NCBI GenBank assembly: GCA_000611775.1
Contig: KK106981.1
Span: 8,144,404-8,208,403 of the forward strand
DNA: 64,000 bases
Reading direction: 5' to 3'
DNA from: Umbilicaria muhlenbergii
Taxonomy: Eukaryota > Ascomycota > Lecanoromycetes > Umbilicariales > Umbilicariaceae
The translations under genes and the position numbers were made by a program. Below, piece after piece: positions 34,959 through 46,763 of this stretch; positions within the stretch are counted from its first letter, which is position 1; every line of letters begins with the position of its first letter. Under the pieces are notes generated by a model that did no database searches, was not told where the DNA came from, and was given only the letters and a program-made list of their open reading frames with translations.

Positions 34959-35789
34959 ATTAGAGAGGTTTCGCAACCACTTCTTCCGGCAATGTTAGGC
35001 ATAGCGGCATAAAATTAGGGCGACGCCAGCGTCGCCCTAGGCCCTAAAGGGTAGTCACCACCGAAAAGGAGCGCTACCATAGCTAGCGCTCCTCTACAGG
35101 CACCTCTATGTGTTGCTTTAGGCTTAGTTTTAATGTAATTTGAACCTCCATATGCTGCAGAGATTTTGTAACGCGTAGATAGCCATATTATAAATTAATT
35201 GAATAGAAATATGGATAGGTTTCTGCCTCCCATGAGCCCTGAGGACTACGACCAGACCTCTCCGCCTGCCACACTGCTTGAATGGGGCGATTCTCCGCCG
35301 CCTGTAAGGGCTCCAGCACCCCCCCCCCTCTCCCACCTTCGAAGACTGTCCTGGAGTCTCCTCGTCCAACGCAGGCTTTCGAACAGGCAACTTGAGCTTT
35401 TGGCATTAGACCAGGCATCGAGGTTAAAGGGGGCTCGGAGGTACTCAATTGGAGGCCTATACGCGTATGGAAGAAGGGGTCGTAGGCGTTGAGCACCCGC
35501 CAAAGTTGTACGGCAGCGGCGGCGGCGGCGAGCATCATCCCATAGGTGGGCAACAGTAAGAACAACAGCAAGAGCAGCAGCAGTCTTCCTACACTGTAGG
35601 GAAGCCATGAATTTGAATCTAAATACACGTATAAAGCAGGCGCCAACGCGTACGCAAAGAAAGAAATTATATTGGCCTAATTCGGCCATGGCCGAGGGCG
35701 GCGATGACCTAACGTGAATAGGTCTAAAGCCTGCATATGAGGTGGTAGGGGGGGGTTTGAGGTGGCAGGGGGTGCGAAACCTCTCTAAT
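34959..35789. mobile_element. hAT-like non-autonomous transposon (MITE-like), 831 bp
   Basis: Terminal inverted repeats are ATTAGAGAGGTTTCGCAACC at 34959-34978 and GGTGCGAAACCTCTCTAAT at 35771-35789. The outer TAGAG...CTCTA ends match the hAT-type TAGNG consensus. The flanking words GTGGTG (34953-34958) and GTGTTG (35790-35795) could be a target duplication with one change, though hAT elements normally make 8 bp, so this is uncertain. The right subterminal part holds two copies of a GAGGTGG(t/c)AGGGGG word. A minus-strand open frame at 35188-35646 with a Leu-rich stretch has no transposase motif I recognise, so the element looks non-autonomous. Confidence 0.65.
35017..35093. repeat. Two adjacent perfect hairpins inside the hAT-like element
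   Basis: The first hairpin has 10-bp arms AGGGCGACGC (35017-35026) and GCGTCGCCCT (35029-35038) with a 2-base spacer. The second has 10-bp arms AGGAGCGCTA (35067-35076) and TAGCGCTCCT (35084-35093) with a 7-base loop. Between them sits the short palindrome CCCTAAAGGG. Subterminal hairpins are typical of hAT and MITE ends. Confidence 0.85.
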
Positions 35790-36865
35790 GTGTTGAGCGC
35801 TCGACGGGCTCCCCAGGCGCTCGACAGTTGGTACGACGTCCGACGATGAAGATCTCAGATCACGTGAGCGGGACCGAAACGGGCATCCGGCCATGTATGC
35901 TCTGCGACTTTGTTGCGGATTGAAACTATGAATTTATTCTGTGTTTAAGGACGCACACCGTGTTTTGCGGGGACTCCGTTCGAGTATAGAGGTCAGATAC
36001 GAATGGTGATGGTATTACTTTATCTACTTGCGCGGAGGTGGGAATGCGGAGTGGGTTCGTCTAATGTACGGCTGGAAATTTCTCAGGTACGCATCTGCGA
36101 GGGAGAACGATACCGCCAATTCCTTACATGAACGCCCCCTCCCACCTAAAGTCAGCACCCTCGGCTAAGCTTCTACTCATAATCTTTAACTAAACATCTA
36201 AAGCCTACGGTACTATCTAATCACTTAATCAATTAACTCCTTCCTATCAGCCGCTTCACCAGCAAACTTTGAGGGCCAAGGCTTGTAACTTTAGAGATTA
36301 GGGTTCAGGGTGATTGCGGCGATTGCGGCGAGCGTTTAGGTGGTTTGGGTTAGAAGAACATGTATGTAGAAAAAGTTGGGCGTGTCAATGTAGGAAACTG
36401 GGGGTGCCGTTCTACGAGGACCCGCGTCTGCGATGTTCTGCAGCCGGGCTCGGCCGTTATCGCGAATACGGCTGCGGGTCTCAATCGGCGTTGGCGAAAT
36501 GTGACCTCCTATTATCTCTGGCCGCTACATAATTCTAGCACCTTAGAATCGCGGCCGCCCTACCTACCTGCCGAATAAAGGGTTGGGAGTACTCCGGACG
36601 CATTGAATTGGTCCAGTCAAATACAGTTCAAGATGAATGTCCAACACTACCACTCTAATGCTTGAAAGCTGAGATTCACAACCTTTGCGTACCTCTATAA
36701 GATCATGTATATACCATTGCATACCTCGGCGCTTCATGAACCTAAACCGAATTCACTCATCCCAACTCAACGGTCTCGGCTGACCAAGCTCAAGTCTGAC
36801 CAACCCTATCAATCATTACCCCCTCCTCCTCCCCTCCAACGCCTCCGCCCTCCCCGCCCTCCCAT
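35790..36865. other. Gene-free right flank of the transposon
   Basis: No supported gene. The 36160-36250 part is AT-rich with many TAA and TTA words, which could reflect repeat-induced point mutation, but no matching copy is present in this window to test it. The right end is C-rich 3' flank of the next gene. Confidence 0.45.
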
Positions 36866-38666
36866 TCAAACCCTCTCAAACCAAATCTTCTCCTCCCCCA
36901 TCATCGGCTCCACCGCAACCCCCGCCCACCTTACCCCCCCTCCCTCCCCGAGTCTAAACTCCGCCTTCGTCGGCTCCTCAATATCGATCCCCTGCAAATC
37001 ATACGCCGACGCCATAGCCACGAAAAAGTCTCCGCTGACGTGCTCCATGCGGATCGTCTCATCCCAGATGCGGTCGGTGATGTTGGCGAAGAGGTAGGTG
37101 CTGGTGGTGGTGTCGGTGCCGTTGGGAGTGGGGAGGGTGAGGTTGGTTAGGGATAAGGTGATGGATTGGTAGGCGGGGTGGTGGTAGGTTCCGGTGTAGG
37201 CGGATAGGGGGAGGGACAGGGGGAGAGGGGGGGAGGGGGTGTGTGGGTAGAGGATCGTGTGAGCGGAGGCGGCGAGGTCTTTGCGGGAGGAGATGGCGGT
37301 GCGGAATCTGGGTCATGGGTGGTTAGTGGTATGTATGCCTCCGGGTATGGATGCTGAGGGCTGCGGAACTGGGAAAAGGCGACGGCGTTTTGGACGGGAG
37401 TGAATATGAAGGGGCAGACACCGACCTTTCATCCCAATCGAACCTCTTCTCCTGCGGCACCTCCAAAAACTCATCGATGAGATGGTACATAAGACTCGTC
37501 GCTGCGCAATTGCTCGTTTCCGCCGTATTGCCCATCAAAACGACACCCCAATTCCTACCCGGCAGCAACAACACCTCGGTTCCAAACCCAATCAAGCCCC
37601 CATCGTGGAAGATCACTCTTTCGCCACGGTAGGTCATAATGCTCCACCCGAGCGCATACAACGGCGGCGCGTCAAACGGCGGGGTCAGCTTCCCTACAAT
37701 AATCCTCGGATCCGTCAATGCCTCATGCCCTTGTTTCGACAACGGGGGCGCCTGGTTCAACCACATCTTCATCCATTCCGCATAGTCGAGCACCGTCGAG
37801 ATCACCCCTCCCGCGCCACTGAGCTCGTACCCATTCATCCACTGGAGCTCTCTGAAGTCTTCTTTGTCGGCGTCCCACTTATAGCCCGTTGCTATCTCCG
37901 CCTTCCCGTCCTCGACGGCTTTCAGCGCATCCGGCAGTGCAAAGAAGGTCGTTTTCATCCCCAACGGCTCCCAGATTCTCTCACGCAGGAAATCGCCTAG
38001 CCATTGGCCTGTCAGGGCTTCTATAGCTACGGCTACGGTCACGAACATCATGTTGCAGTACTGGAATTTCGTGCGGGGTTCTGCCGTTAGAGGGAGGTGG
38101 CGCAGACTCCTTACCATATCTCGACGCGTGAAATTGGGCCCGCCGTAGCTCATGTCGTGGCGAGGCATGCCTGAGCGGTGGGAGAGCGCATCCTCGAGTG
38201 TGATGTGCGTGGTGGCGTAGTAGTCTGGTAGGATGAAGTCGTCGCCGATGAGGGTGGAGATCGGGGTGGTCCATTTAATGTCCTTGTAGGCTTCCTCTTC
38301 TGAGTCGACAAGGAGAGACATTGCGGCTGCGGTGAATGCTTTGGTCGTGCTGCCGGTGTAGAAGAGTGTCGAAGGGGTTACGCGTTGCGAAGGGAATTGG
38401 GCAGTCCCGTAGCCCTACGCCGGTTAGTGGACGTTCTGATACATGATCTTTGGAGCCAAAGGTACTTTGGCATATGTCTTGTTGTTATAGACCACTGCGA
38501 CTGAGACTCCGGGGACATGCCATTCCGATAGCTTTTGGTTGACAAGCTTCATGAAGCTGTCGTCCAGCGGGAAGTATGCGCCGCCCCCCAAAGGAGCTTG
38601 TTCGATTGCAAGAGCCAAGGAGGATGTGAGGGAGAATGCGGACAGGAAGAATATCAACCAAAGCAT
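36866..38666 (-). CDS. Secreted class-C beta-lactamase-like serine hydrolase
   Basis: Extracellular serine hydrolase of the AmpC/EstB/penicillin-binding fold; fungal members are esterases, lactonases or amidases. Exons 38466-38666, 37426-38414 and 36866-37307 give 543 residues. Residues 1-20 are a signal peptide (LIFFLSAFSLTSSLALA). The SxxK nucleophile motif is YTGSTTKAF (Ser about 89, Lys about 92), the YxN motif is QYCNMMF (Tyr about 186), and the KTG-equivalent is IFHDGGLIGFGT (His about 337), so all three active-site motifs are present. The C-terminal part with NLT and NGT sites is a beta-rich accessory domain common in fungal members. GC skew of exons 2 and 3 switches from C-rich to G-rich along the coding strand. 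Confidence 0.93.
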
Positions 38667-39889
38667 CTTGGCCTATTTATATCGGCCTGAAATCTCAGAG
38701 GCGAAGTACTGCGGAGATACGCCTCCTCTCTACGGAATATATGCAAGTGATAAGAAGTACTCAAAGTAGTATAGTGCTGCCAGTTCAAATACAGCCTTCC
38801 ACATCTTTCAAGAGGTTACAGTATCCCTTGGGAGCTGCGCCTCCATCATGCATACTGTTGCCTTGTGTCGCACGAGTAAAGTACGAGAAGACCTATCGGA
38901 GGTGTACCCGTCGAGGCATAAAGATTTTTTTCTTCGTAAACCAACCACGTCTGTTTATAAAGAAGGCAGTCACCTTATGAATTGACTGACGCTTTATTAA
39001 TCAACTGAGTCTTCATAAATCGCCTAGTCTCTTTGAAAACTGATGACTGCTGCTATTAATCCCCCCATGTAAACCTTAAAAACGAAGTGGGAGACTCAGA
39101 GTCCCTGAAAATCAAGCGTTGTTTGCTATCAATGAGGGGTCGGAAGCCGCCGCTGCAGGCTTCATTAAAAATACACAGGTGCAGGTGCAGTGACAGGAAA
39201 CTTCCTGGCTTCTCTGTTCAATAACATTAGTAAAGCAGCGACAGTCACCTTATGAAGGAACTGGTTGCTTTGTGATAGGACGATCTATTCATGAATATCG
39301 TGACGCATTAGGACTAGCTCGTCGGTTCATAAAGATATGCAGTCCATTTGTAAAGAAATGATCTTTATGCATGGACGGGTACAGAGGCGGCAACGCCAGA
39401 GTTAGGCTCGCTGAAGGGTGCGTGCGCTAATGCACTGGCAGTTGGCAAATATCTACGGAATAGCAGGAATTACAATCCCATGAATCTACTTTCTAGTTAG
39501 TTCAAAGAGTTGGCAATAATTACACAATGGTCTCGTCGAAAGGAAACTCGCAACATCTTTATGGGTCGCTCTGGTGCATTAAACAATCAGCCGGGAGTTA
39601 ATGCCTGTTAACTAGCCACCATGTTTCCCGACAGCGTTGGCCTTGCTTGAAAAAGCATACAGAGTGTTGTGCCTCAATTTGCCGTGCAGTAACCACCATG
39701 GCTGCAGCTTGCTGCCCCGGGTGTGTTCAGTGAAATGTGCAACCTAGTTTGCAGCCGCTTAAGAGATACTCCACGAGATCCCCACTATAAGCAGTATTTA
39801 AGATTCGTGTGTTGAGCCACCACCCGGCAGTACGAGGAATTATATAAGCGCTTGATATTGGTCAGTCAGTTCTCGCTGACAGGTAGTCA
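38667..39889. other. Intergenic, about 1.2 kb
   Basis: No supported gene. A CAGTCACCTTATGAA word occurs at about 38967 and again at about 39244, embedded in loosely similar AT-rich context, so a degenerate repeat is possible. The promoter of the beta-lactamase-like gene should be at the left end. Confidence 0.45.
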
Positions 39890-41699
39890 TCATTTAATTT
39901 GAAAGGCCCAACGGTCTCTTCCCCTCCCCTCCAAAGGTTCAAACTGCAATTTCGTATTCGTGATTTTGGGATTTAGGGGTCGCGCGCCCAAGCTGTCCTC
40001 CCCTACCAGTTCATCCAGCCCTTGGTTGCGGGTCGTGCACATAATACTCGAAAACGAGGTGCTCTGGCCCTTGCCATTGATCCTGAAAGCACGTACGCCG
40101 ATCAAGAGGGCAAAAACGCTGCAAACAACGCTGGCTAAATACGGTAAGAGAAGAGTCTTCCAGTTGTAAGCGTAAATGTTAATGGGGGTTGTGATGGTAA
40201 TGTCGGTAGAGTAGACAGAAGGTCTAAGCGGACGTCAGCATGCTACATCATGCCCTTCATTACAAGATGGACGTACGATAGCAATGAGGAGCTAAATAAG
40301 CTCATTGTCATGTTCACAGAAAACTCCTCGAGTAGATCTTCCAACGGTCTGAAGAGCTGGGCTGTACCGATACTTGCGTCGTTTGGTAATTGATCACGCA
40401 ACGCTGGCTGTATATCTGAACTGTAACAGAGCCCCATCATGCAGATGGTTGAAAACCAGGCAACAGCGTTGACGGTATCATCCATCATTATGTAGCCACG
40501 TAGCATATCAGAGATAGGATCCATCCAGCCCTGGTATGCTACAGAGTATGGAATGTCTCTTTTATCAGTGGTGCTGTTAACATATTTAACCGGGTTGACG
40601 AATACTTTATTACTTGCAGTAGATTGGATGTTGTCGTGAAAGGAGAATACAGTGTGGAAAGACGTGTTGTATAGCGCACATTGAATATACTTATCATTTG
40701 TTCGTGTCCAAAAAGACAAGACGTTTGATGTGGTATTGCTAAAATTATAGATTTCGACAACGTTCTTGTTATCAGCTTGGGTGCGATTAAACCTTTCGAG
40801 CGTGCAATTAAAAGCTGGCCCGTAAAATTTTACTTCATATGATGCGGTTGGGTGCGGTGGATTCATTGGGATGGCGGCCACATTTGTTCCAGTGGCCCAG
40901 ATGAGACGTCCGATGCGTGAGCCTTTATATGTCAGATCATTGCCGAGCTCCGCGTAAGCCTTGTCATCATATATAGGTGCGGGGACCTTCGATTGCACAA
41001 TGAGGTCACGAAAGTCTGGATGTACTGAAAGCGATGCAGGCGGTAGCAATGTTATAACAATAGGTAGGATCCTGCTTCGCCGTCAGCATGGAATATGTGG
41101 GTTAAGATTGCTTCGTGAATGAGAGTCTAAATGACGTACCATAGTAGTCCGGCTATCACAGTCCCGGTAAAGCACTTCAGCCATATATCTCGATTGAAAA
41201 AAGCAAAGACATCGTTTGGGGCGGCAACCACAGCATCGATACCTTCCACAGTGAATGCGTTTTTCCTAAAGGCCGTCCATACGTGTTGTGTATAGGCGAT
41301 GCCCACTGCTGCAACCAAGACCGCCTTGGTAGCGAGCGCAAAGCCATTCCCAAGCCGCAGTGCCCATTCCTGTGTATTCTTGCTCTTAACAATTGTCCCG
41401 TTCAGGTGTTGGTAGAAGAAGTGATGGGACACGGCGAGTAGAGCTCCGAAAATAAAACACAATACCATCGCCGATCTGGACGATTGCGGGTGTGCTCTGT
41501 CGAGGTGGAAGATGTTTCTCAATACAGGTGCTCGCGGACGAAGAGCTGAACTCGTTCCGGCCGAGCTTTCACTTGTGTATATGCCGGTCAAGAGCGACTG
41601 GTCTGTCGGAGTTGACACGAATGCTTCATGAGTGGATCTAGGTTCAACCCGCGATTGCCACGCAAGGTCGTCCAGCTGGTACTCTTGTGGTTCGTTCAT
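39890..41699 (-). CDS. Uncharacterised fungal membrane glycoprotein with large ectodomain
   Basis: Exons 41140-41699, 40277-41071 and 39890-40223 give 562 residues. The start ATG at 41699 gives MNEPQEYQLDD; the codon upstream is not ATG. Order: cytosolic tail of about 75 residues, TM near MVLCFIFGALLAVSHHFFY, TM near ATKAVLVAAVGIAYTQHVW, a third near CFTGTVIAGLLWWILPIV, then an ectodomain of about 300 residues with many N-glycosylation sites (FNCTLERFNRT, NFSNTTSN, NTSF), a last TM (YLASVVCSVFALLIGVRAF) and a short tail with GARPLNPK. This layout is known from a family of unnamed proteins in filamentous ascomycetes. No enzymatic motif is visible. Intact frame. Confidence 0.82.
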
Positions 41700-42826
41700 C
41701 ACGGACAAAAGAGGATGTTTTCACGAGGCTGGGGAAGTTGGCTGGCAGGGCATTTGATACATACAATATAATGGGGAAGAAAGATCTGAACAAAATGTAT
41801 AGCAAAGAGGTTTCGAAGGAGTTCAAGCCACGTCAGAGAAGACGAAGTTGCGAGAAAGGGGTTGGCGGCATGTGGAGTGCTTGTGTGCAAAACTTTCAGC
41901 TCCCAACAGCCACCACACCACTATGCAGCTTCCGCATGCTAAATATATCCTCACCGACTCCTGCGTCAGTCTTCCATTTCGGCATTTCTAGAATATTGGA
42001 GGACACAACAGCTGCTCGAGCAGCAGGATGAGTACTAAAAAGCTCAACAACGACGGTACTCATGTAATGGTAAAGCTAGTGCCGATCGGTCATGCTTATT
42101 CACGCCGGCCAGGTTTAGCTGCTGATAGCCTAACGCGAACGCGCTCAGACTGTCTCATCCGCGCAGGATGCAAGTAAGGTAGTACACGACAACGTGTGTA
42201 TTATGCACGGGGTTTCCGGCGGGAAAGGCGATGGGTTAGGTAAGGTACTAAAGCTTCTAAGCGGCTCTTGGGTTAGATCATCACCTAACTAAGCGACAAA
42301 GTGGTAGGGCAGGCTTACGGACAAACTAAGTTACAATCTCCAGCTGAGAGACCTCTCAATCCTTAACGGAGAAAACGACGTATCGGGGAGTCTTGAACTG
42401 GATGTCGTAGAGATATGTGGTTTCTATCATCTCTGCATAATCGGTCCTCAAAATCTGTCTACGTCGTAGCGTCGTTGAGGGGTCCCTCAGCGGAGGACTG
42501 CCACTTATTTCAAATCTCCTTCATCTGTATCCGGAAGCTTGTAGCATGAAGTTGTAAAATGCCAATCACGCTTGATCCGACGAATCATAATAGGTGCGAT
42601 GCACACAAGCATATAGCTGATTTATATACATCCTATCAACTATAATTAAACAACGTCCAACAAGACCGCGAACTGTCAATCTAGCCGCCAGATGCTCCAA
42701 CTCGAAGAAAGTAAAGGACATGCAACTCCACGAGCGCTATATAAAAGCAGAGCAGTCAATATATAGCTGGACTGTTTCATCGACGACAATAACAATAACG
42801 AATCTCATCTAACGTGACACTTCCAC
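41700..42826. other. Intergenic, about 1.1 kb
   Basis: No supported gene. It contains the promoter of the membrane glycoprotein gene and the 3' region of the CYP52 gene. A TATATAAAAG element at about 42738 faces right but has no gene to drive that I can see. Confidence 0.45.
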
Positions 42827-44458
42827 TCATGCTGGCGTTAACGCAACCTTCGCTCCACCAAAGCCTGTAGCAGTAAGTGTGAGCCACTCTCGCCATGGCT
42901 CGGAATCTCGACTTTCGATTTTGGTGAACGCTTGCATTAGGCGAATCGTTGTATAGCTAGCCTCCGTGATAGCGAATTGCTCTATGAAGTGTCAGTACAA
43001 GACGATCTGCATGGTTTGACCCGGCGTCACTTACGGCCAATGCAAATCCTAGGCCCACCATTGAACGGCAGATATTCCCATCCGGGCCTTAACGTCTCCC
43101 ATCTCTCCGGCTTGAACTCTTCGGCATCTTCGCCAAAATAGTCCTTGCGCCGGTGCATGGACCAGACCGACCACGCCAGAGTCCCGCCTTTCGGGATAAA
43201 AAGTGGAGATTTCCCGTCGGGTCCTCCGCCGAGTGGAACCACGGTGTCTTTCAAGGCCATGCGGGCGTTGCCGGGAACGACTGGGTGAATACGAAGAGCT
43301 AATGCAGTCAGAAATGGAAGCTCACGAGGGTTGGTAATAGTATCAGGAAGACTCACATTCGTTCAAGACAAATCGAAGATACTTCATGTCCTTGATTTGA
43401 GCGAACGTGGGCGCTGCTCCCCTAAGGGGGTCTACCTCGGCACGGAGTTTGGCCCACACATCAGGTCTGTGTGAGAGTGTCCACCACACGTTACTCAGCA
43501 AGCTTGCCGTGGTGTCGCGGCCGGCAAGGAGGACGTTCAAAAGCTCCGATCGGATTTGAACGGGATCGGTCGTTCCCTTCACCAGCTCAGTCAAGAACAC
43601 ATAGCGGTCTTCGGGCTGCAGGTCTGCTTTCTCGACGTCGTGGGTTTTGCGGTTTTCGAGGGCCCGCTTGACGTAGCGGTCCGCGAAATCATGCACAGTC
43701 TTGACATCTCTTTTGAACTCGGGATCCGGGAATATATTGAAAATGCCCAGACGGGCGTGGTTGCCGATTGCTTCCTGCGAACGGTTGAAGGCTTCTGCGA
43801 ATGCGGTGCTCGACTCGGTCGAAGTGCCGGGCGCTAGGCAGTTGGTGGACTCTCCAAAGAGGAACTCGGTCGCGGAGTCGATCGTCAGACGAAAGAACAG
43901 GTCTTGAAGGTTGACTGTCGATCCGTCTCGAGGGATCGCTTGGATCATATGGTTGACATGGTGCTCGAAGGTATCAAGATCGCCCACTTGACTCCGCACA
44001 AAGTTGGGTCGAATGAGCTCGCGGGAGTGCTGCCAAGCCGCTCCATCTGTGGTGAAAATCCCTGCACCGAGAAGAGGGGCGAATTCGCGTCTCTGGGGCC
44101 CGAGCCCAAAATCTTTGAATTTGAGAGATAGCATGGTCTTCAGATTCTCTGGTTCGGTGGTGAGAATGGCACTTTTGCCACCCATATGGGAATAGTAAGT
44201 GTTGCCCATCTTGTCAAAACGTGCCTTGGTCTCCTCCATGAATGTGTGTTTTTTGAGAGCCTTCAGAGAGCTATAGAGAAGGTCGAGACCAAGGATGGGG
44301 TCCATTTGAGGCAACTTTTTGGGTGGTTTGCAGCCATGTTCCTTGATCATCCGCCGACGGGCTGCACCGATGGTAAACTCCCAGTAAACCCAATATAAAC
44401 CGTAGGCCACCACAGCACCAAGAGCGCATTGGCTGAAACTGATGGATACCACAGCCAT
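42827..44458 (-). CDS. Cytochrome P450, CYP52-type alkane/fatty acid omega-hydroxylase
   Basis: ER-anchored haem monooxygenase that terminally hydroxylates n-alkanes or fatty acids. Exons 43357-44458, 43035-43298 and 42827-42981 give 506 residues. An N-terminal membrane anchor (ALGAVVAYGLYWVYW) precedes the catalytic domain. The I-helix oxygen-binding motif is LLAGRDTTASLLS, the K-helix ExxR is NESLR across the first junction, the PERF-like motif FKPERW, and the haem-ligand motif FNGGPRICIGQQFA with Cys at about 453 spanning the second junction. DPILGLDLLY and MGNTYYSHMGGKS near the N-terminus are CYP52-like. All key residues are present and the frame is intact. Such genes are usually induced by alkanes or fatty acids; no specific control element was identified. 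Confidence 0.93.
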
Positions 44459-46763
44459 GTTGAGTGCGAGTTGAAGAAATCGAGATGTGATAGTGTAGTG
44501 CGGTCAGAGAGACCCGCGAACGTATTGACGGTTTTTACAAGAGAGTGTCGATAATTAGAAGAAGCTAACCAGTGCAGCGTCTCACAGATAAAGAGAAAAC
44601 AGAACCCTATGTAAGACGGAGGGCGATTAAAAGAGATCCCGTCCCATGTGCAGTGTACAGAAGGCAGCTCTCACGATCGGATGAACAGAAGACCGACGGC
44701 CGGATGGCTTCTTTATAGGAAGGGGCATTGCCAGCCGGCCATGGTTAAAGAAAGTTCAACGCAGGGTGCGGTCCGGTTACCACTTTTAGGCCATGTCCCT
44801 TCGGTGGGTTGGGCAGGATCGGCTACCGATCAAACAGGCGAACGAAGACCATTCGCGGCCCATGCGACGGGTTTGTAATGGGCGTAAAACCATGCGCCCA
44901 GGGCCTTGACCGAAGCTGTAATGCAGCGCTGCTGTAGTCTAAGGTAAGGTAGTCCATGATTCAGCTGCAGCAACGGACGAGTGCGAGCAAATGAGGGGTA
45001 ACACAAAAGAAACCGAGGTCTCCCCCCGCAGGCTTAAATAGGTCGTTTAGCTCACTTGAGTGGTCGCCGTGGTAAGGTAGCTTCCATTTTTCGCACCATT
45101 CCCCAGGACGTCGAAAGCTTAGACCACGTGGCTGTCGGACTCCCCGTAAATGTGTGCGCCTGCATCTACGTACCTGCTGGGTGTCGGAGGTGTCGGCCTG
45201 GGCGCGACGGTCGGTAGTCTGGTGCCCTTGCAATAAGCCTTCCATGATCCCAGGCGGGTGATTAAGGTACGCGTGCGGCAACAGAACATTGCTGAGGCGA
45301 AAGAATATTGTGTGACGCTTCCTCGACCAAGTGTGAGAATGGATCTCGGTGGCATTATGGATCCACCGCCTTGATCATCAGCCGCATTGGGAGATGCTGG
45401 AGACCCATAGGATCGACTGCCTTGACCGCAAGAACCCGTGTCGTACAGTCTGTCCAAATATCGCCTCGACTGTAGTCATGCACCTGGAAGGGGTCGCATC
45501 TTGATCAGGATTGCGCTCTTTCTGCTCAGGCTACAAGGCGCGGCCCAAAAGTCTGCCATTTGCCTATTCGAGTATGCCGCCCGACCAATCAGACTCAGAG
45601 ATCTGGAGCTCCAGCCAGCGTGTCGGATGATTGCTTGTCATCTTTCGTTCTCGCATACTCTAGAGGATTGACAGATCGTTACTAGAGGTAATGCTTGAAA
45701 AGTAGATCATCACTTGCTACAATAGGTAGCCTCTAAGGGATCATGGTAGCCACATCCCTGGGACGGTCTATCCGGTCGATCTCGAAACGCACACTGCGGC
45801 TCAAGCATATGTCAGGAACCCAGGTCCGGGATCCCGGCGCCTTTTGAGCATGCATGCAACTGGTTTCGCCGGCAGAGATATCATCGACCATGTATCCGGG
45901 CGTAAGAGTATGGCCTGACATGTGAACGCTGCAAAATACTTGAGAATGATTGTTCAGCTCCATCTCGTCGGCGAGAACGGCTTCTGCAGCAATCGACTCG
46001 GTTCTCAAGCCGATATCGGCCAAAAAATGCTGACGTTGGGTACACTGAAGGCTGAAGGCTGCAACGTAGTGAGACGGCGGATCCCTCGGACATGGCGTAT
46101 TCTATAATGAATAACCCTAAAATGTGTTCTCGGGATGTGAATGCCTTGTCATTGTGCTAACCACCTGTCAGTGCGGGCCTCGGAAGACTTGTGCCTCCTG
46201 CCAAGAATTTGATATCAACAGTACGAGTACTTCATTACTGAGGCGAGTCAGGCTCTTCGCCAGATGCTCGCCAAGAAGCCTCCAGTAAAACCAGCCTGAG
46301 TAGGAGTACAGTATTTGAGGTTTGCAGAGGTTCTTGTGATACGAACACCTTTTTTCTTACGTTAACACCTCAAGTGCACATGTCCATGTGAACACTTTTG
46401 CGAAATTCTTCTACAGAGTTGGTGGTTACGTCAGCACATATTCGTTGACAGTATCATGTTTTCGATTTGAAGCTGAGGACAGGCCCGTAAGTGAGGGTGC
46501 GGAATCCCAAGTAAGTTGGCAAAGACGTCATGGAAGCAAAAGAGGTGTCGTTTTATGAGCCCCCATTTTTAAATCCGCCTTGCTCTTCCGGGCCATCCGT
46601 AGATCGCCACGTGATGGGGCGTTTACACCCAACGGGCTACGCGATGACGCGGTGTCACTACCACCCTCGCCACCTACCTAAGTACGAGTACTCCTCCTGC
46701 ACTCACGCGATCTTCACGAAGTGCTAGCTCATCGGAGCGAGCCGTGCAGGCGCAGTCGCCACC
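44459..46763. other. Intergenic, about 2.3 kb
   Basis: No gene is supported. The left end is the CYP52 promoter. Short ORFs on both strands have no domains or splice support. The right end leads into a GCCACCATGG start context. Confidence 0.45.

Noticed and set aside
35188-35646. 152-codon ORF inside the hAT-like element as a transposase
   Set aside because: No hAT dimerisation motif, BED zinc finger or catalytic residues; the Leu and Ala runs are low complexity.
42735-42765. TATA-like element as promoter of a plus-strand gene
   Set aside because: No plus-strand coding region follows; it lies in the 3' flank of the CYP52 gene.
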